The notes: generated from the letters alone by a model not told the origin. A DNA stretch of 64,000 nt from Kineosporia sp. NBRC 101731 (GCF_030269305.1 NZ_BSTC01000002.1:496001-560000), one strand, 5' to 3'. Shown: positions 17,278 through 26,318, numbered from the stretch's first letter. Numbers and translations are program-made.

Positions 17278-19032
17278 TTACGAGGACGTCCAGGTGTTGA
17301 CGTTGTAGGTGACGCCGGACCAGCTCGGGTTGTCCTGCACGCCCTGCACCTTGGTGTCGGTGGCGAGCAGGGCCGGGAAGGCGAAGATCGGCACGTCGAC
17401 CAGGTCGCGCCACAGTGCCGTGTCCAGCTGCTTCAGCAGGTCCTGCTGGCGGCCCTCGTCCAGTTCCCCGGCCAGGTCGGTGTAGAGCCCGTCGACCTTC
17501 TTGCTGGCGTACCCGAGGCGGTTCTCCGCCCCCTTCGACGTGTACACGGCCGACGACTGGGTGACCGAGGCCGAGTTGGTGGAGCTGTACAGGGCCACGT
17601 CGAAGGTGCCGCGCACCAGCTCCGAGGAGAGAAAGGTGTAGCTGCCCGCGTCCACGACCTTGAAGCCGGCCTTACCGCACGACTTCTTGATCAGCTCGAC
17701 CTCGTTCTCACGACGCAGGTCGGGCGCCAGGTAGGCGATCTCGACGCGGGTGCCGACCTTCTTCTCCTTCTCCAGGATCTTGCGGGCCCCGGCGACGTCC
17801 ACCTTCGCGTAGTCCTGCCCGCCGGTCTGCGCGAACTCGGGGTAGCCCTTCTGGAACGGCAGCTGGAAGCGGGACTGCAGCACCTGCGCCCCGGGATTCA
17901 GCGGTTTGATCAGCTCGTCCACGATCTGCTGACGCGGAAGACATTTCGTGAATGCCTCGCGCAGGGCCCGGGACGAGAAGAGGCCGTCGACGTTGTAGTC
18001 GGCGTGCTCCCAGGCCGCCGAGTCGTGCCCGGACACCTTCACCGCGTCACCCGCGGCGGAGAGCGTCTTGCGGATCTTCTCGGTCGGGGCCGGGTCGATC
18101 ACCTGCACCGTGCCGTCGACCAGCGCCTGGGCCTGGTCCTGGGTGTGCACCAGCCGGAACACGATGTTCCGGGCGGCCGGCACCGTGCCCCACCACCGCG
18201 GGTTCGGCTCCAGGGTCAGCGCCTTGCCCGGCTTCCACGAGGCCACCTGGTAGGGGCCGGAACTCGGGGAGATCGCGGTCTCGTACCTCCCCGGGTCGAA
18301 CAGCCAGCCGGTGTTGTAGAACCGGCCGACCTTGCGCATCGTGGCGTTCTTCCCGCTCTTCACCGCGGAGATCAGGTCCTTGACGCCGGACCGCTTCTCG
18401 ACGATGTGGGCGGGCAGGATCGTCGACGGCCCGAAGAACGTCTTCCAGTCGGCGTACGGACGCTCGAACGTCATGGTGAACGTGCGGTCGCCGTCGGCGC
18501 ACTTCGGCATCGAGGCCCGCGCCCAGGCGCCCGGGGTGAGCGAGGAGAACGCCGTCAACTTGGCCTTGGTGTACTGGTCGACCTCACCGGTGGGCCAGCG
18601 CCCGACGTTGGCGGCCCAGGCGAGCACCGCGTCGTCGCAGTCGATCGGCTCACCGTCCGACCAGAGGGCGGCGTCGGCGAACGTGTACTTCACGGTCTGC
18701 GGGTCGGTGCCGGTGAGCTCGAAGGTGCCGAACTCGGTGTCGGGCACCACCCCGCCCTCCGGCCCGTAGGACCAGAACCCCCGCAGCACCTGGTTCAGCA
18801 CGGCGGCGTTCGCCGGGTTGGCCTGGTCGGCGGTGTTGTTGTTGTAGGAGGAGAACTCCGAGGGAGTGGCGTAGGTCAGCTCGATCGGTGCGGTGGAGGG
18901 GGTGGGCGACGGCGTGGTGGGATCACCGTCGGGCTCGGGGTTGCTGCCCCCGCCGCCGGAGCAGGCGGCCAGCGCCAGCGCGGCCCCGGTCAGGACGGCG
19001 ATCAGGGTTCTCGGCTGCCGTGAGCGGCTCAA
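17278..19032 (-). CDS. ABC transporter substrate-binding lipoprotein (family 5), orphan
   Basis: The 584-residue protein has a lipoprotein signal with the lipobox LAAC (cysteine near residue 24) followed by a Gly/Ser/Pro linker, then a family 5 peptide-binding fold. It is distant from OppA in this window and lacks neighbouring permease or ATPase genes, so it must use a transporter encoded elsewhere or act as a sensor or chaperone. Its end lies 21 bases from the end of the VOC fusion gene on the other strand. Two inverted repeats in the upstream gap may control it. Confidence 0.85.
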   Translation of the reverse strand: MSRSRQPRTLIAVLTGAALALAACSGGGGSNPEPDGDPTTPSPTPSTAPIELTYATPSEFSSYNNNTADQANPANAAVLNQVLRGFWSYGPEGGVVPDTEFGTFELTGTDPQTVKYTFADAALWSDGEPIDCDDAVLAWAANVGRWPTGEVDQYTKAKLTAFSSLTPGAWARASMPKCADGDRTFTMTFERPYADWKTFFGPSTILPAHIVEKRSGVKDLISAVKSGKNATMRKVGRFYNTGWLFDPGRYETAISPSSGPYQVASWKPGKALTLEPNPRWWGTVPAARNIVFRLVHTQDQAQALVDGTVQVIDPAPTEKIRKTLSAAGDAVKVSGHDSAAWEHADYNVDGLFSSRALREAFTKCLPRQQIVDELIKPLNPGAQVLQSRFQLPFQKGYPEFAQTGGQDYAKVDVAGARKILEKEKKVGTRVEIAYLAPDLRRENEVELIKKSCGKAGFKVVDAGSYTFLSSELVRGTFDVALYSSTNSASVTQSSAVYTSKGAENRLGYASKKVDGLYTDLAGELDEGRQQDLLKQLDTALWRDLVDVPIFAFPALLATDTKVQGVQDNPSWSGVTYNVNTWTSS

Positions 19033-19084
19033 GCGAGGGTCCTTTCCTGAGCGGCGATCACCGGCCTGCCAGCCGTTCTGTCCA

Positions 19085-19148
19085 ATAAATCCGCAAGCGA
19101 CCGATTTATCAAGAGTAACGACGGTGCGTTACCCAGGCGTGACGCACC
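19085..19148. promoter_or_regulatory. Two inverted repeats in a divergent promoter region
   Basis: ATAAATC/GATTTAT (19085-19091, 19103-19109) and GGTGCGT/ACGCACC (19123-19129, 19142-19148) lie between the divergent lipoprotein gene and the small-protein gene. They are the only AT-rich palindromes nearby, so operator or promoter functions are plausible. Confidence 0.4.
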
Positions 19149-19274
19149 GCTCCCCGACCGTAGTCCTTCGGCCCGGCCGGGCGCTGGGGCTTCGATCCGG
19201 GTATTTTTGAACGGATGATCACTCCGGCTCGTTGAGGTAGCTGGACGGGTTCCGACCGGGCGGGAGGCGACACG

Positions 19275-19508
19275 ATGGGCAAGAAGTGGCATTCGCACGC
19301 CGTCCACCACGTCGCCGAGCGCTGCCCGGTCCACAGCAAGAACATCTATCCGAGCTCCGCCGTCGCCGGCATCGCCGCGAAGAACGTCGAGCGCAAGGAA
19401 GGCCTGGAGTCGGGCGCGATGGACACCTTCTACTGCGAGGAGTCCAAGGGCTGGCACATCGGCCACCGCTCGATCCGCGCCCGCATCGAGCGAAAGTGGT
19501 CCATCTGA
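19275..19508 (+). CDS. Small conserved-looking protein coupled to a desulfurase-like gene
   Basis: This 77-residue basic protein is rich in His, Lys and Arg and has two cysteines, in RCPVHSKNIYPSS and FYCEESKGWHIGHRS. It starts at an ATG with an excellent GGGAGG ribosome site and ends directly at the next start codon (stop 19506-19508, ATG 19509), so it is coupled to the class V aminotransferase-like gene. I do not recognise the family. Possibilities are a partner or sulfur-acceptor for the enzyme, or a small nucleic-acid-binding protein. Confidence 0.75.
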   Translation: MGKKWHSHAVHHVAERCPVHSKNIYPSSAVAGIAAKNVERKEGLESGAMDTFYCEESKGWHIGHRSIRARIERKWSI

Positions 19509-20714
19509 ATGCTTGACGTCGACGTTCTCCGCTCCCACTTCCCCGCCCTCGCCGAGGGTGCGGCCCACTTCGACGGGGCCGGCGGCACGCAGACCGCCGA
19601 CGTGGTCGGCGACGCCATCCGCAGCACGATGCTCTCGGACATCTCCAACCGGAACACGGTCACGGCTGCCGAGCGCCGGGCCGAAGAGGTGGTCACGCGG
19701 GCCCGGGGAGCCCTGGCCGACCTGCTCGAGGCCGATCCGGGCGGCGTGGTGTTCGGTCGCAGCATGACCCAGCTGACCTTCGACTTCTCCCGGGCCCTGG
19801 CCAAGACCTGGCGGCCGGGTGACGAGGTGGCACTCAGCCGTCTCGACCACGACGCGAACGTGCGGCCCTGGGTGATCGCGGCGCAGGCGGCGGGCGTCAC
19901 CGTGCGCTGGATCGACTTCGACCCGGCCACCGGCGAGCTCACCCCCGACCACGTGCGCGAGCAGCTCTCGGAGAAGACCCGCCTGGTCGCCCTGACCGGT
20001 GCGTCCAACCTGATCGGCACCCGGCCCGCCCTGCGACCGATCGCCGATCTGGTGCACGCGACCACCGGCGCGCTGTTCTACGTCGACGCCGTGCACCTGG
20101 CCGCCCACGCCCCGGTGTCGCTGCCCGGTTTCGGCGCGGACTTCCTGGCCTGCTCGCCGTACAAGTTCTTCGGCCCGCACTGCGGCGTGGTCGCGGCCGC
20201 GCCGGCACTGCTGGCCGAGCTGCACCCCGACAAACTGCTGCCCTCCAGCGACTCCGTGCCGGAGCGGTTCGAGCTGGGCACGCTGCCCTACGAGCTGATG
20301 GCCGGCGTCACCGCCGCGATCGACTTCATCGCCGGCCTGGCCCCGGACGCCTCCGGGCACCGCCGCGACCGGCTCGTCGCCGCGATGAGCGCGACGGCGG
20401 CCCACGAAGACGCGCTGCGGGCGAAGATCGAGACCGGGCTGGACGAGATCGGCGGCATCACCGTGTGGTCGCGGGCGGCCGAGCGGACTCCCACCCTGCT
20501 GCTGACCTTCGACCAGCACGAGGCCGCGGACGCGTACCCGTTCCTCGCCGATCGCGGCGTCAACGTCCCGGCCGGTTCCTTCTACGCCTACGAACCGGCC
20601 CGGCACCTGGGACTGGGCCCGGCCGGCGGCCTTCGTATCAGCCTGAGCGCGTACAACAACGACGACGACGTGAACCGGCTGCTGGCCGGGATCCGCGAGT
20701 TCGTCAGCCGCTGA
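19509..20714 (+). CDS. Cysteine desulfurase-like class V aminotransferase
   Basis: The 401-residue PLP enzyme belongs to the class V aminotransferase fold of the cysteine desulfurase-like (TIGR01976) type. The PLP lysine is K219 in CSPYKFFGPHCG, with D193 in YVDAVH stacking on the cofactor. It may remove sulfur from cysteine or act on another amino acid; the catalytic cysteine loop of true IscS/SufS is not obvious, so the reaction is uncertain. The small protein directly upstream is translationally coupled and may be its partner. Confidence 0.85.
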   Translation: MLDVDVLRSHFPALAEGAAHFDGAGGTQTADVVGDAIRSTMLSDISNRNTVTAAERRAEEVVTRARGALADLLEADPGGVVFGRSMTQLTFDFSRALAKTWRPGDEVALSRLDHDANVRPWVIAAQAAGVTVRWIDFDPATGELTPDHVREQLSEKTRLVALTGASNLIGTRPALRPIADLVHATTGALFYVDAVHLAAHAPVSLPGFGADFLACSPYKFFGPHCGVVAAAPALLAELHPDKLLPSSDSVPERFELGTLPYELMAGVTAAIDFIAGLAPDASGHRRDRLVAAMSATAAHEDALRAKIETGLDEIGGITVWSRAAERTPTLLLTFDQHEAADAYPFLADRGVNVPAGSFYAYEPARHLGLGPAGGLRISLSAYNNDDDVNRLLAGIREFVSR

Positions 20715-20775
20715 GCCGGCCCAGGTACGACGGCCCGGCCGGCGCTCTTACACAGAAGCTGGCTGTGGGGTGTGG

Positions 20776-21444
20776 CTAGCGCTTACCCGACGAGACATGG
20801 GCGCAACGCATGACCTCGAGAAAACCGTCGGTGTCGAGCTGGGTCGCCGGTAGCCGGTCACGTTCGGGGCAGGCCCGCAGACCTTCCAGGACGATTTCGA
20901 GCGGTCGCCGCCAGAGGTCGGGCTGCACCGCCCGGCAACCGTCCATCACCGGGCCGAGCATCAGCGGGATCATGCCCAGGTCGTAGGTGGTGACCTCGGG
21001 GCGGACGACCCCGGCCTCGCGGGCCCGCTCCACGATCCGGTCGAGCAGCGGCATCAGGTCGGCACGACAGGCCGTCATGGCATCGCTGGTGACGTTGTGC
21101 ATCAGGAACTCCTTGAGCCCCCGGTTACCGGCCTGGAGCTCCAGCGACTGGGTGACGAAGGAGACGAGCCCCCGCCACGGGTCCGGGTTCTCGAGAGCCG
21201 CCCGGGCGATGCTCATCACCTGGTCCATCTCCTCCGCGAACAGGGCCTCGAGCAGCGAGTCCTTGTCGGGGAAGCGCCGGTAGACCGTGCCCACGGCGAC
21301 ATCGGCCGCCTCGGCGAGCTGGTCGTGGCTGACGCCGAGACCGTGCTGGGCGACCAGCGTGCGCGCAGCCTGGAGGATCCGCTGACGGTTGCGCTCGGCA
21401 TCTTTCCGCAGCGGCCGACAGGTCTGCGCCCGGTCCATGACCAC
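20776..21444 (-). CDS. TetR family regulator (divergent from an MFS exporter)
   Basis: The 222-residue protein has a TetR helix-turn-helix (about residues 18-62, with DQLAEAADVAVGTVYRRFPD) and a helical ligand domain. The start is GTG at 21444 or ATG at 21438. It is divergent from the MFS transporter gene, and the shared 191-base gap holds three copies of TAAGTGGAGA(G), one of them between the -35 and -10 boxes of the transporter promoter. It most likely represses itself and the exporter until a drug-like ligand binds. Confidence 0.88.
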   Translation of the reverse strand: MVMDRAQTCRPLRKDAERNRQRILQAARTLVAQHGLGVSHDQLAEAADVAVGTVYRRFPDKDSLLEALFAEEMDQVMSIARAALENPDPWRGLVSFVTQSLELQAGNRGLKEFLMHNVTSDAMTACRADLMPLLDRIVERAREAGVVRPEVTTYDLGMIPLMLGPVMDGCRAVQPDLWRRPLEIVLEGLRACPERDRLPATQLDTDGFLEVMRCAHVSSGKR

Positions 21445-21481
21445 GGGGCCAGTGTACGTGGGACGGCCCGTTCAGGCGAGA

Positions 21482-21571
21482 TAAGTGGAGAGTTCATTTC
21501 TAAGTTGACAGATCTCTCCACTTACCGGGTAAGGTCTCACTGTTCTCAAAGTCGAGATCCTTCTCCACTTA
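21482..21571. promoter_or_regulatory. Candidate TetR operators (three TAAGTGGAGA copies)
   Basis: TAAGTGGAGAG at 21482-21492 and its exact complement at 21514-21524 form an inverted pair 21 bases apart, and a third copy (TCTCCACTTA) is at 21562-21571, close to the transporter start. The position over the transporter promoter fits repression by the divergent TetR protein. Confidence 0.65.
21505..21535 (+). promoter_or_regulatory. Promoter of the MFS transporter gene
   Basis: A consensus -35 TTGACA (21505-21510) and a -10 TAAGGT (21530-21535) are 19 bases apart, with an operator half-site inside the spacer. This is the clearest sigma-70-type promoter in the window. Confidence 0.5.
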
Positions 21572-21635
21572 TTCCGCGCGGCCGGCGAGTCCGCCTGCGG
21601 AACAGCCAGACTTTTCTTCCCAGAACAGGACCCTC

Positions 21636-23150
21636 ATGGCGTCTGTAGAAAGCGTCGATCGCGCGGCCTCACAGGGCAGCGCACTCGACGGCGAACCGGA
21701 TCCCCGCAGATGGTGGGCCCTCGGGATCATCGCCATCGCCCAGCTGATGGTCGTGCTCGACGCGTCCATCGTGAACATCGCCCTGCCCTCGGCCCAGGCC
21801 GACCTCAACATCAGTGACGCCAACCGCCAGTGGGTCGTCACCGCGTACACGCTGGCCTTCGGTGGCCTGCTGCTGCTCGGCGGTCGCATCGCCGACTACA
21901 CCGGCCGCAAGCGGATCTTCCTGATCGGCCTGATCGGCTTCGCGGTCGCCTCGGCCCTCGGTGGCGCCGCGACCAACGACGTGATGCTGTTCGGCGCCCG
22001 CGCCCTCCAGGGTGTCTTCGCCGCTCTCCTTGCCCCGGCCGCACTTTCGCTGCTGCAGGTGAGCTTCACCGACGCCAAGGAACGCGCTCGCGCGTTCGGT
22101 GTCTACGGTGCGATCTCCGGTGGTGGCGCCGCGATCGGCCTGATCCTCGGCGGCGTGCTCACCGAGTACGTGAGCTGGCGCTGGTGCCTCTTCGTGAACG
22201 TCCCGATCGCCGTGCTCGCCGCGATCGCCGCGATCGGTGTGGTGCGCGAGAGCAAGGCCCACGGCGACACCCGTTACGACGTGCCCGGTGCGGTGCTGGT
22301 CAGTGGTGGCCTGGCCTCCCTGGTCTACGGCTTCACCCAGGCCGCCGAGGCGGAGGACGGCTGGACCGACACGAGCACCATCACCTGGCTGGCCGTCGCG
22401 GCCGTGCTGCTGATCGGTTTCGTGGTCTGGGAGACCCGTACCCGCCACCCGCTGCTGCCGCTGCGCGTCGTGCTCGACCGCAACCGGGGCGCCGCCTACG
22501 CGTCGTCGCTGCTGATCGGCGCCGGCCTGTTCGCGATGTTCCTGTTCCTGGCGTACTACTTCCAGCAGAACCTGGGCTACAGCGCGATCAAGTCGGGCTT
22601 CGCCTTCCTGCCCTTCAGCGTCGGCATCATCGTTTCGGCCACCGTGGCCAGCAGCCTGATGCCGAAGGTCAACCCGCGGATCCTGCTCGTGGTCGGCGGA
22701 GTGCTGGCCACGGCCGGGCTGGCGCTGCTCACCCGCATCGACCTCGACAGCAGCTGGCTCACGCTGGTCCTGCCGGCCGAGGTGCTGATCAGCCTGGGCA
22801 TGGGCCTGTTCTTCGTGGTCTCGGCCAGCCTGGCGCTGACCAAGGTCGAGGAGCACGACGCCGGTGTCGCCAGCGCCATGCTGAACACCAGCCAGCAGAT
22901 CGGTGGTGCGCTCGGTACCGCGCTCCTGAACACGCTTTTCGCGAGCGCCGTGACGAGCTGGATGACCGACAACGCCGGTTCCGGAAACGGCAACGTGCAG
23001 CAGCTGGCCAGTGAGGCTGCGATCCACGGTTACCACGTGGCGTTCTGGGTCGGCTCGGCCTTCATCGCGACGGCCACGATCATCACGCTGCTCATGGTCA
23101 ACGCCCGTAGCAGCGACCTCAGCAACGAAGGCGCCGTGCACGTCGGTTAG
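21636..23150 (+). CDS. MFS drug exporter, DHA2 (EmrB/QacA) family
   Basis: The 504-residue membrane protein has 14 predicted helices. It carries the DHA2 marker LDASIVNIALPSAQADL in helix 1, motif A around GGRIADYTGRKRIF between helices 2 and 3, and the motif C-like segment GAISGGGAAIGLILGGVLTEY in helix 5. It should expel lipophilic toxic compounds by proton antiport in the cell membrane. It is divergent from a TetR regulator whose candidate operators overlap its promoter. Substrate cannot be predicted. Confidence 0.9.
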   Translation: MASVESVDRAASQGSALDGEPDPRRWWALGIIAIAQLMVVLDASIVNIALPSAQADLNISDANRQWVVTAYTLAFGGLLLLGGRIADYTGRKRIFLIGLIGFAVASALGGAATNDVMLFGARALQGVFAALLAPAALSLLQVSFTDAKERARAFGVYGAISGGGAAIGLILGGVLTEYVSWRWCLFVNVPIAVLAAIAAIGVVRESKAHGDTRYDVPGAVLVSGGLASLVYGFTQAAEAEDGWTDTSTITWLAVAAVLLIGFVVWETRTRHPLLPLRVVLDRNRGAAYASSLLIGAGLFAMFLFLAYYFQQNLGYSAIKSGFAFLPFSVGIIVSATVASSLMPKVNPRILLVVGGVLATAGLALLTRIDLDSSWLTLVLPAEVLISLGMGLFFVVSASLALTKVEEHDAGVASAMLNTSQQIGGALGTALLNTLFASAVTSWMTDNAGSGNGNVQQLASEAAIHGYHVAFWVGSAFIATATIITLLMVNARSSDLSNEGAVHVG

Positions 23151-23220
23151 CGCAGGTCGGTTCGTGCATGTCGGTTGGTGCATGGCCACGAAGCCTTCAC
23201 CGCACGAGGCCGGATGGATC

Positions 23221-23261
23221 GATGACGCGGGTGAGCCCCTCCGGGGGCCACCCGCGTCATC
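23221..23261. terminator. Bidirectional terminator between convergent genes
   Basis: Arms GATGACGCGGGTG (23221-23233) and CACCCGCGTCATC (23249-23261) enclose a GC-rich loop. It separates the MFS gene from the convergent hydrolase gene and overlaps the last codons of the latter. Confidence 0.7.
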
Positions 23262-24108
23262 CAGTTTGCCGGTCCACCTCGGCGGTGAAGGCCAGCAGGA
23301 CATCGGCGAGCGGGCCGGTGACGGCCGCCGGCAGTGCGTGCCCCAGGCCGGGAATCGTGACCAGTCGCGCGCCGGCGATGGTCTCGGCGATGTGCGCGGC
23401 GTGCGGGGGCGGGTTGATCGGGTCGTTCGGGGCCTCCACCACCAGGGTGGGAGCCTTCACGGTGACCAGTTCCGGCCCCCGGTCGAGGCCTTCCTGATCG
23501 GCCCGGGCGTGGGCGGTCGACGACCGCTCGTGGCCGGTGTGATCGATGATCGCCTGTTCCAGCCGCCGGAACTCGTTCTCGTCGAACGGGATCATCGGGC
23601 CGTTGAGCAGCCGCCAGTGCTCGACCCGGAAGGCCATCTCGTCCGCCGGGCCGCGCTCGTCGCCCAGATGCCCCCAGAGCTCGAGCAGTTCCGAGCTCGG
23701 CCCGGGAAGTTCGCCCGTGTCCCAGGCGCTGAGCGCTGCGGTGGCGAAAACGCTCGCGCTGAGCACTCTTTCCGGGTGGTCGAGCAGTACCAGCTGCACC
23801 AGGGTGCCACCCAGGGACATGCCGACGAGATGCGCCTTCTCCAGTCCGAGCCCGTCGAGCACGCCCACCACGTCGGTCGCCAGATCGGTCAGCGCGTAGG
23901 GATGCTCGTCGAAGGCCCAGGTCGAGCGGCCGGTGTCACGGTGGTCGTACCGGATCACCCGGTGGCTCGCCGCCAGCCGGTCGACCAGCGAGTCCGGCCA
24001 GCCGACACCACTGGCGTTGGCCCCCATCACCAGCACGATCGGCGTACCCGAGCCCCGTTCGTCCACCCACAGCTCGTAGTCCGGCGTGACCTGCACCCGA
24101 TGCTCCAT
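23257..24108 (-). CDS. Alpha/beta hydrolase
   Basis: The protein has the alpha/beta-hydrolase fold with oxyanion segment VLVMGANASG, nucleophile elbow GMSLGG (serine in the GxSxG), a distal acid in VEAPNDPINPP and histidine in IPGLGHALP. It resembles esterase or lactonase-like enzymes with the RYDHRDTGRST motif often seen in Streptomyces alpha/beta hydrolases linked to antibiotic clusters. The ATG at 24108 (MEHRVQVTPDYELWVD) is preferred over the GTG upstream at 24144. Substrate unknown. Confidence 0.85.
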   Translation of the reverse strand: MEHRVQVTPDYELWVDERGSGTPIVLVMGANASGVGWPDSLVDRLAASHRVIRYDHRDTGRSTWAFDEHPYALTDLATDVVGVLDGLGLEKAHLVGMSLGGTLVQLVLLDHPERVLSASVFATAALSAWDTGELPGPSSELLELWGHLGDERGPADEMAFRVEHWRLLNGPMIPFDENEFRRLEQAIIDHTGHERSSTAHARADQEGLDRGPELVTVKAPTLVVEAPNDPINPPPHAAHIAETIAGARLVTIPGLGHALPAAVTGPLADVLLAFTAEVDRQTG

Positions 24109-24190
24109 GCGTTTCACGCTAACAACGGTGGGCGGCGAGGGCACGTGTAAAACCCGCCTCCCCCGGGGCCGGCCCTGTCACGATGGCCGC

Positions 24191-24775
24191 ATGACCGGGG
24201 ACACGAAGAGCCAATTACGTGAGTACCTGCAGGAGACACGGGACGCACTGATGTGGAAGCTGGAGGGCCTGTCGGAGTACGACCTCCGGCGCCCCCTGGT
24301 ACCGACCGGCACGAATCTGCTGGGACTTCTCAAACACGTGGCCGTGGTGGAAGCCGGATACTTCGGCAGCGTTTTCGGGCGGCCCTTCGCCGACGAGCCG
24401 TTCGCCTGCCTGGCGGACGATGCCGCACCCGACGCCGACCTGTACGCCACGGCCGACGAGACGCCGGACCAGCTCCGCGACCTCTACCGCCGGGTGCAGG
24501 CACATTCCGACGCCACGATCGAGGCCCTCGATCTCGACGCGACCGGCACCGTGCCCTGGTGGCGGCCCGGGAGTAACACCGTCACCCTGCACCGGATCCT
24601 GATCCACATGATCTACGAGACCGGCCGGCACGCGGGCCAGGCCGACATCGTGCGGGAGCTCATCGACGGCTCGGCCGGGCGCCTCCCGAGCAAGACCAAC
24701 CTGCCCGACGTCACCACCGCGGAACGGGCGGCCCGGCGCGACCGGATCGAGCAGATCGCCCAAAGCTTCGCCTGA
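24191..24775 (+). CDS. DinB family protein
   Basis: The 194-residue protein is a four-helix DinB/YfiT-type metal-binding protein. The metal histidines are probably in LLKHVAVVEAGYF and in HMIYETGRHAGQADIVRE. These proteins include mycothiol- or bacillithiol-dependent transferases, which would suit an organism with mycothiol, but the particular reaction is not known. The ATG at 24191 is chosen because the conserved fold begins there. It ends in a hairpin terminator. Confidence 0.85.
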   Translation: MTGDTKSQLREYLQETRDALMWKLEGLSEYDLRRPLVPTGTNLLGLLKHVAVVEAGYFGSVFGRPFADEPFACLADDAAPDADLYATADETPDQLRDLYRRVQAHSDATIEALDLDATGTVPWWRPGSNTVTLHRILIHMIYETGRHAGQADIVRELIDGSAGRLPSKTNLPDVTTAERAARRDRIEQIAQSFA

Positions 24776-24782
24776 CCTGCAC

Positions 24783-24828
24783 GATTGAGGACGACGACCA
24801 GCTCGGGACTGTTCGTCGTCCTCAATCT
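24783..24828. terminator. Bidirectional terminator
   Basis: GATTGAGGACGACGA (24783-24797) and its exact complement (24814-24828) form a stem between the convergent DinB and TetR genes. Confidence 0.7.
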
Positions 24829-24838
24829 TCGGTTCTTC

Positions 24839-25432
24839 TCAGTTCTTGACCACACCGCTCAGCGGCCACCACTGCGGAAGCATCTGCACGTAGATCCGCA
24901 TGAAGTCGTCGATGCCGAGCTCGGGGCGTTCCAGCCAGCCCGCGATCGCACCGACGGTGCCGTCGGCCACCAGACGAGCGGCGATGTCGGCGGCCACCTC
25001 GTCGGGGATACCGCTGACCGGCACCTCCACGCGCACGCGGGCGAGCGCCAGCAGCAACTGGCTCGACTCCAGGAAGTGCGACCCCAGCATCGAGCGCAGA
25101 CCGACCTCCGAGGTGTACGCAAGGTCACGCCGGTAGATGTCGACGTTCTTCTCGATATGCCTCATCACCCCGACGGTCACCTCGGTCACCACCTCGCCCA
25201 GGTCCCTGCCGGTCTCGTCCAGCAGGGCCTGACGCAGCTCGTCGAGGTCCGACAGCAGGGCCTGACGCAGCAGCTCGTCCGGCGAGGAGGCGTGCTCGTA
25301 GAACGTCGATCGGTGGACGCCCGCCTCCCTGGCCAGCTCGGACACGCTCACCTGCGTGACGGGGCGCTCCTGGGCCAATCGGAGCACGGCCTGGTGCAAC
25401 CGCTCGCGGCTCCGGCGTTGCCGTGCGTCCAT
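24839..25432 (-). CDS. TetR family regulator (divergent from an SDR gene)
   Basis: The 197-residue protein has a TetR helix-turn-helix (about residues 8-50, VSELAREAGVHRSTFYEHASSP) and a C-terminal ligand domain of the TetR_C_8-like type. It is divergent from the short-chain dehydrogenase gene, with a 24-base imperfect palindrome in the gap. It likely controls that gene and itself. Confidence 0.87.
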   Translation of the reverse strand: MDARQRRSRERLHQAVLRLAQERPVTQVSVSELAREAGVHRSTFYEHASSPDELLRQALLSDLDELRQALLDETGRDLGEVVTEVTVGVMRHIEKNVDIYRRDLAYTSEVGLRSMLGSHFLESSQLLLALARVRVEVPVSGIPDEVAADIAARLVADGTVGAIAGWLERPELGIDDFMRIYVQMLPQWWPLSGVVKN

Positions 25433-25453
25433 TCGTGAACCCTCCCGGGAATG

Positions 25454-25477
25454 TTTATCCGACAGTCGTCGGTTATC
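25454..25477. promoter_or_regulatory. Candidate operator between TetR and SDR genes
   Basis: TTTATCCGAC, a 4-base centre and GTCGGTTATC make an imperfect palindrome, 7 of 10 positions matching, located 22 bases from the TetR start. It fits a TetR-type operator. Confidence 0.5.
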
Positions 25478-25562
25478 TTGATGTCAACACAACACATTGC
25501 AAGGGGCGAACGAACTCCCCAGACCGGCCGTTCGTCCCTTCGCCCCGAGGACGGAGAACATC

Positions 25563-26318
25563 ATGGCCACTTACGACGTAGCGGGCCGCTCGGCGATCGT
25601 CACGGGCGCCGGTTCCGGCATCGGGCGGGCCATCGCCCTTCTGCTGGCGGCCAACGGCGCCAGTGTCATCGTGTCGGACATCAGTGCCGAGCACGCCGAC
25701 CTGGTGACGAAGGAGATCATGGCTGCCGGTGGCGTGGCCCAGGCCTTTGTCGGCGACGTCAGCGATGTCGCCTCGCACCCCGCGATGGTCGACGCCGCGA
25801 ACGCCCTGGCCCCCCTGAAGATCGCCGTGAACAACGCCGGCATCGGCGCCCCGCCCGCCCCGATCGCCGAGTACGACATCGAGAAGTGGAAGAAGGTCGT
25901 CGAGGTCAACCTCAACGCCGTCTTCTACGGCCTGCACGCCCAGATCCCGGCCATGATCTCGAACGGCGGCGGCTCGATCGTCAACATGGCCTCGGTGCTG
26001 GCCTCGGTCGGCATCGCGAACAACTCGGCGTACGTCACCACCAAGCACGGCCTTCTCGGCCTGACCAAGAACGCCGCCCTGGAGCACTCGCCGCAGGGCG
26101 TGCGGGTCAACGCCGTGGGCCCCGGCTTCATCCACACCCCGCTGGTGGACGCCACCCTCGACGCCGACGCCCAGAAGTTCCTGGCCGATCAGCACGCCCT
26201 GGGCCGGCTGGGGACGTCGGAAGAGGTCGCCGCACTGGTCGCCTTCCTGGCCTCCGACGCCGCGAGCTTCATCACCGGCAGCTATCACCTCGTCGACGGC
26301 GGATACTCGGCGCACTGA
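25563..26318 (+). CDS. Short-chain dehydrogenase/reductase
   Basis: The 251-residue classical SDR has the NAD(P) motif TGAGSGIG (about 14-21), NNAG (about 87-90), the catalytic Ser (about 139) and YVTTK with Tyr and Lys (about 154-158). The ATG at 25563 has a GGAGAA site and starts with MATYDVAGRSAIVTGAGSG. It reduces or oxidises an alcohol/ketone substrate that cannot be predicted. Control by the divergent TetR protein is likely. Confidence 0.9.
   Translation: MATYDVAGRSAIVTGAGSGIGRAIALLLAANGASVIVSDISAEHADLVTKEIMAAGGVAQAFVGDVSDVASHPAMVDAANALAPLKIAVNNAGIGAPPAPIAEYDIEKWKKVVEVNLNAVFYGLHAQIPAMISNGGGSIVNMASVLASVGIANNSAYVTTKHGLLGLTKNAALEHSPQGVRVNAVGPGFIHTPLVDATLDADAQKFLADQHALGRLGTSEEVAALVAFLASDAASFITGSYHLVDGGYSAH

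Noticed and set aside
22011-23014. Frames opposite or shifted within the MFS gene, including a 544-residue minus-strand frame from 21669 to 23303
   Set aside because: Composition is typical of antisense GC-rich frames (Gly, His, Gln, Arg) without hydrophobic periodicity, whereas the plus frame encodes a clear 14-helix exporter.
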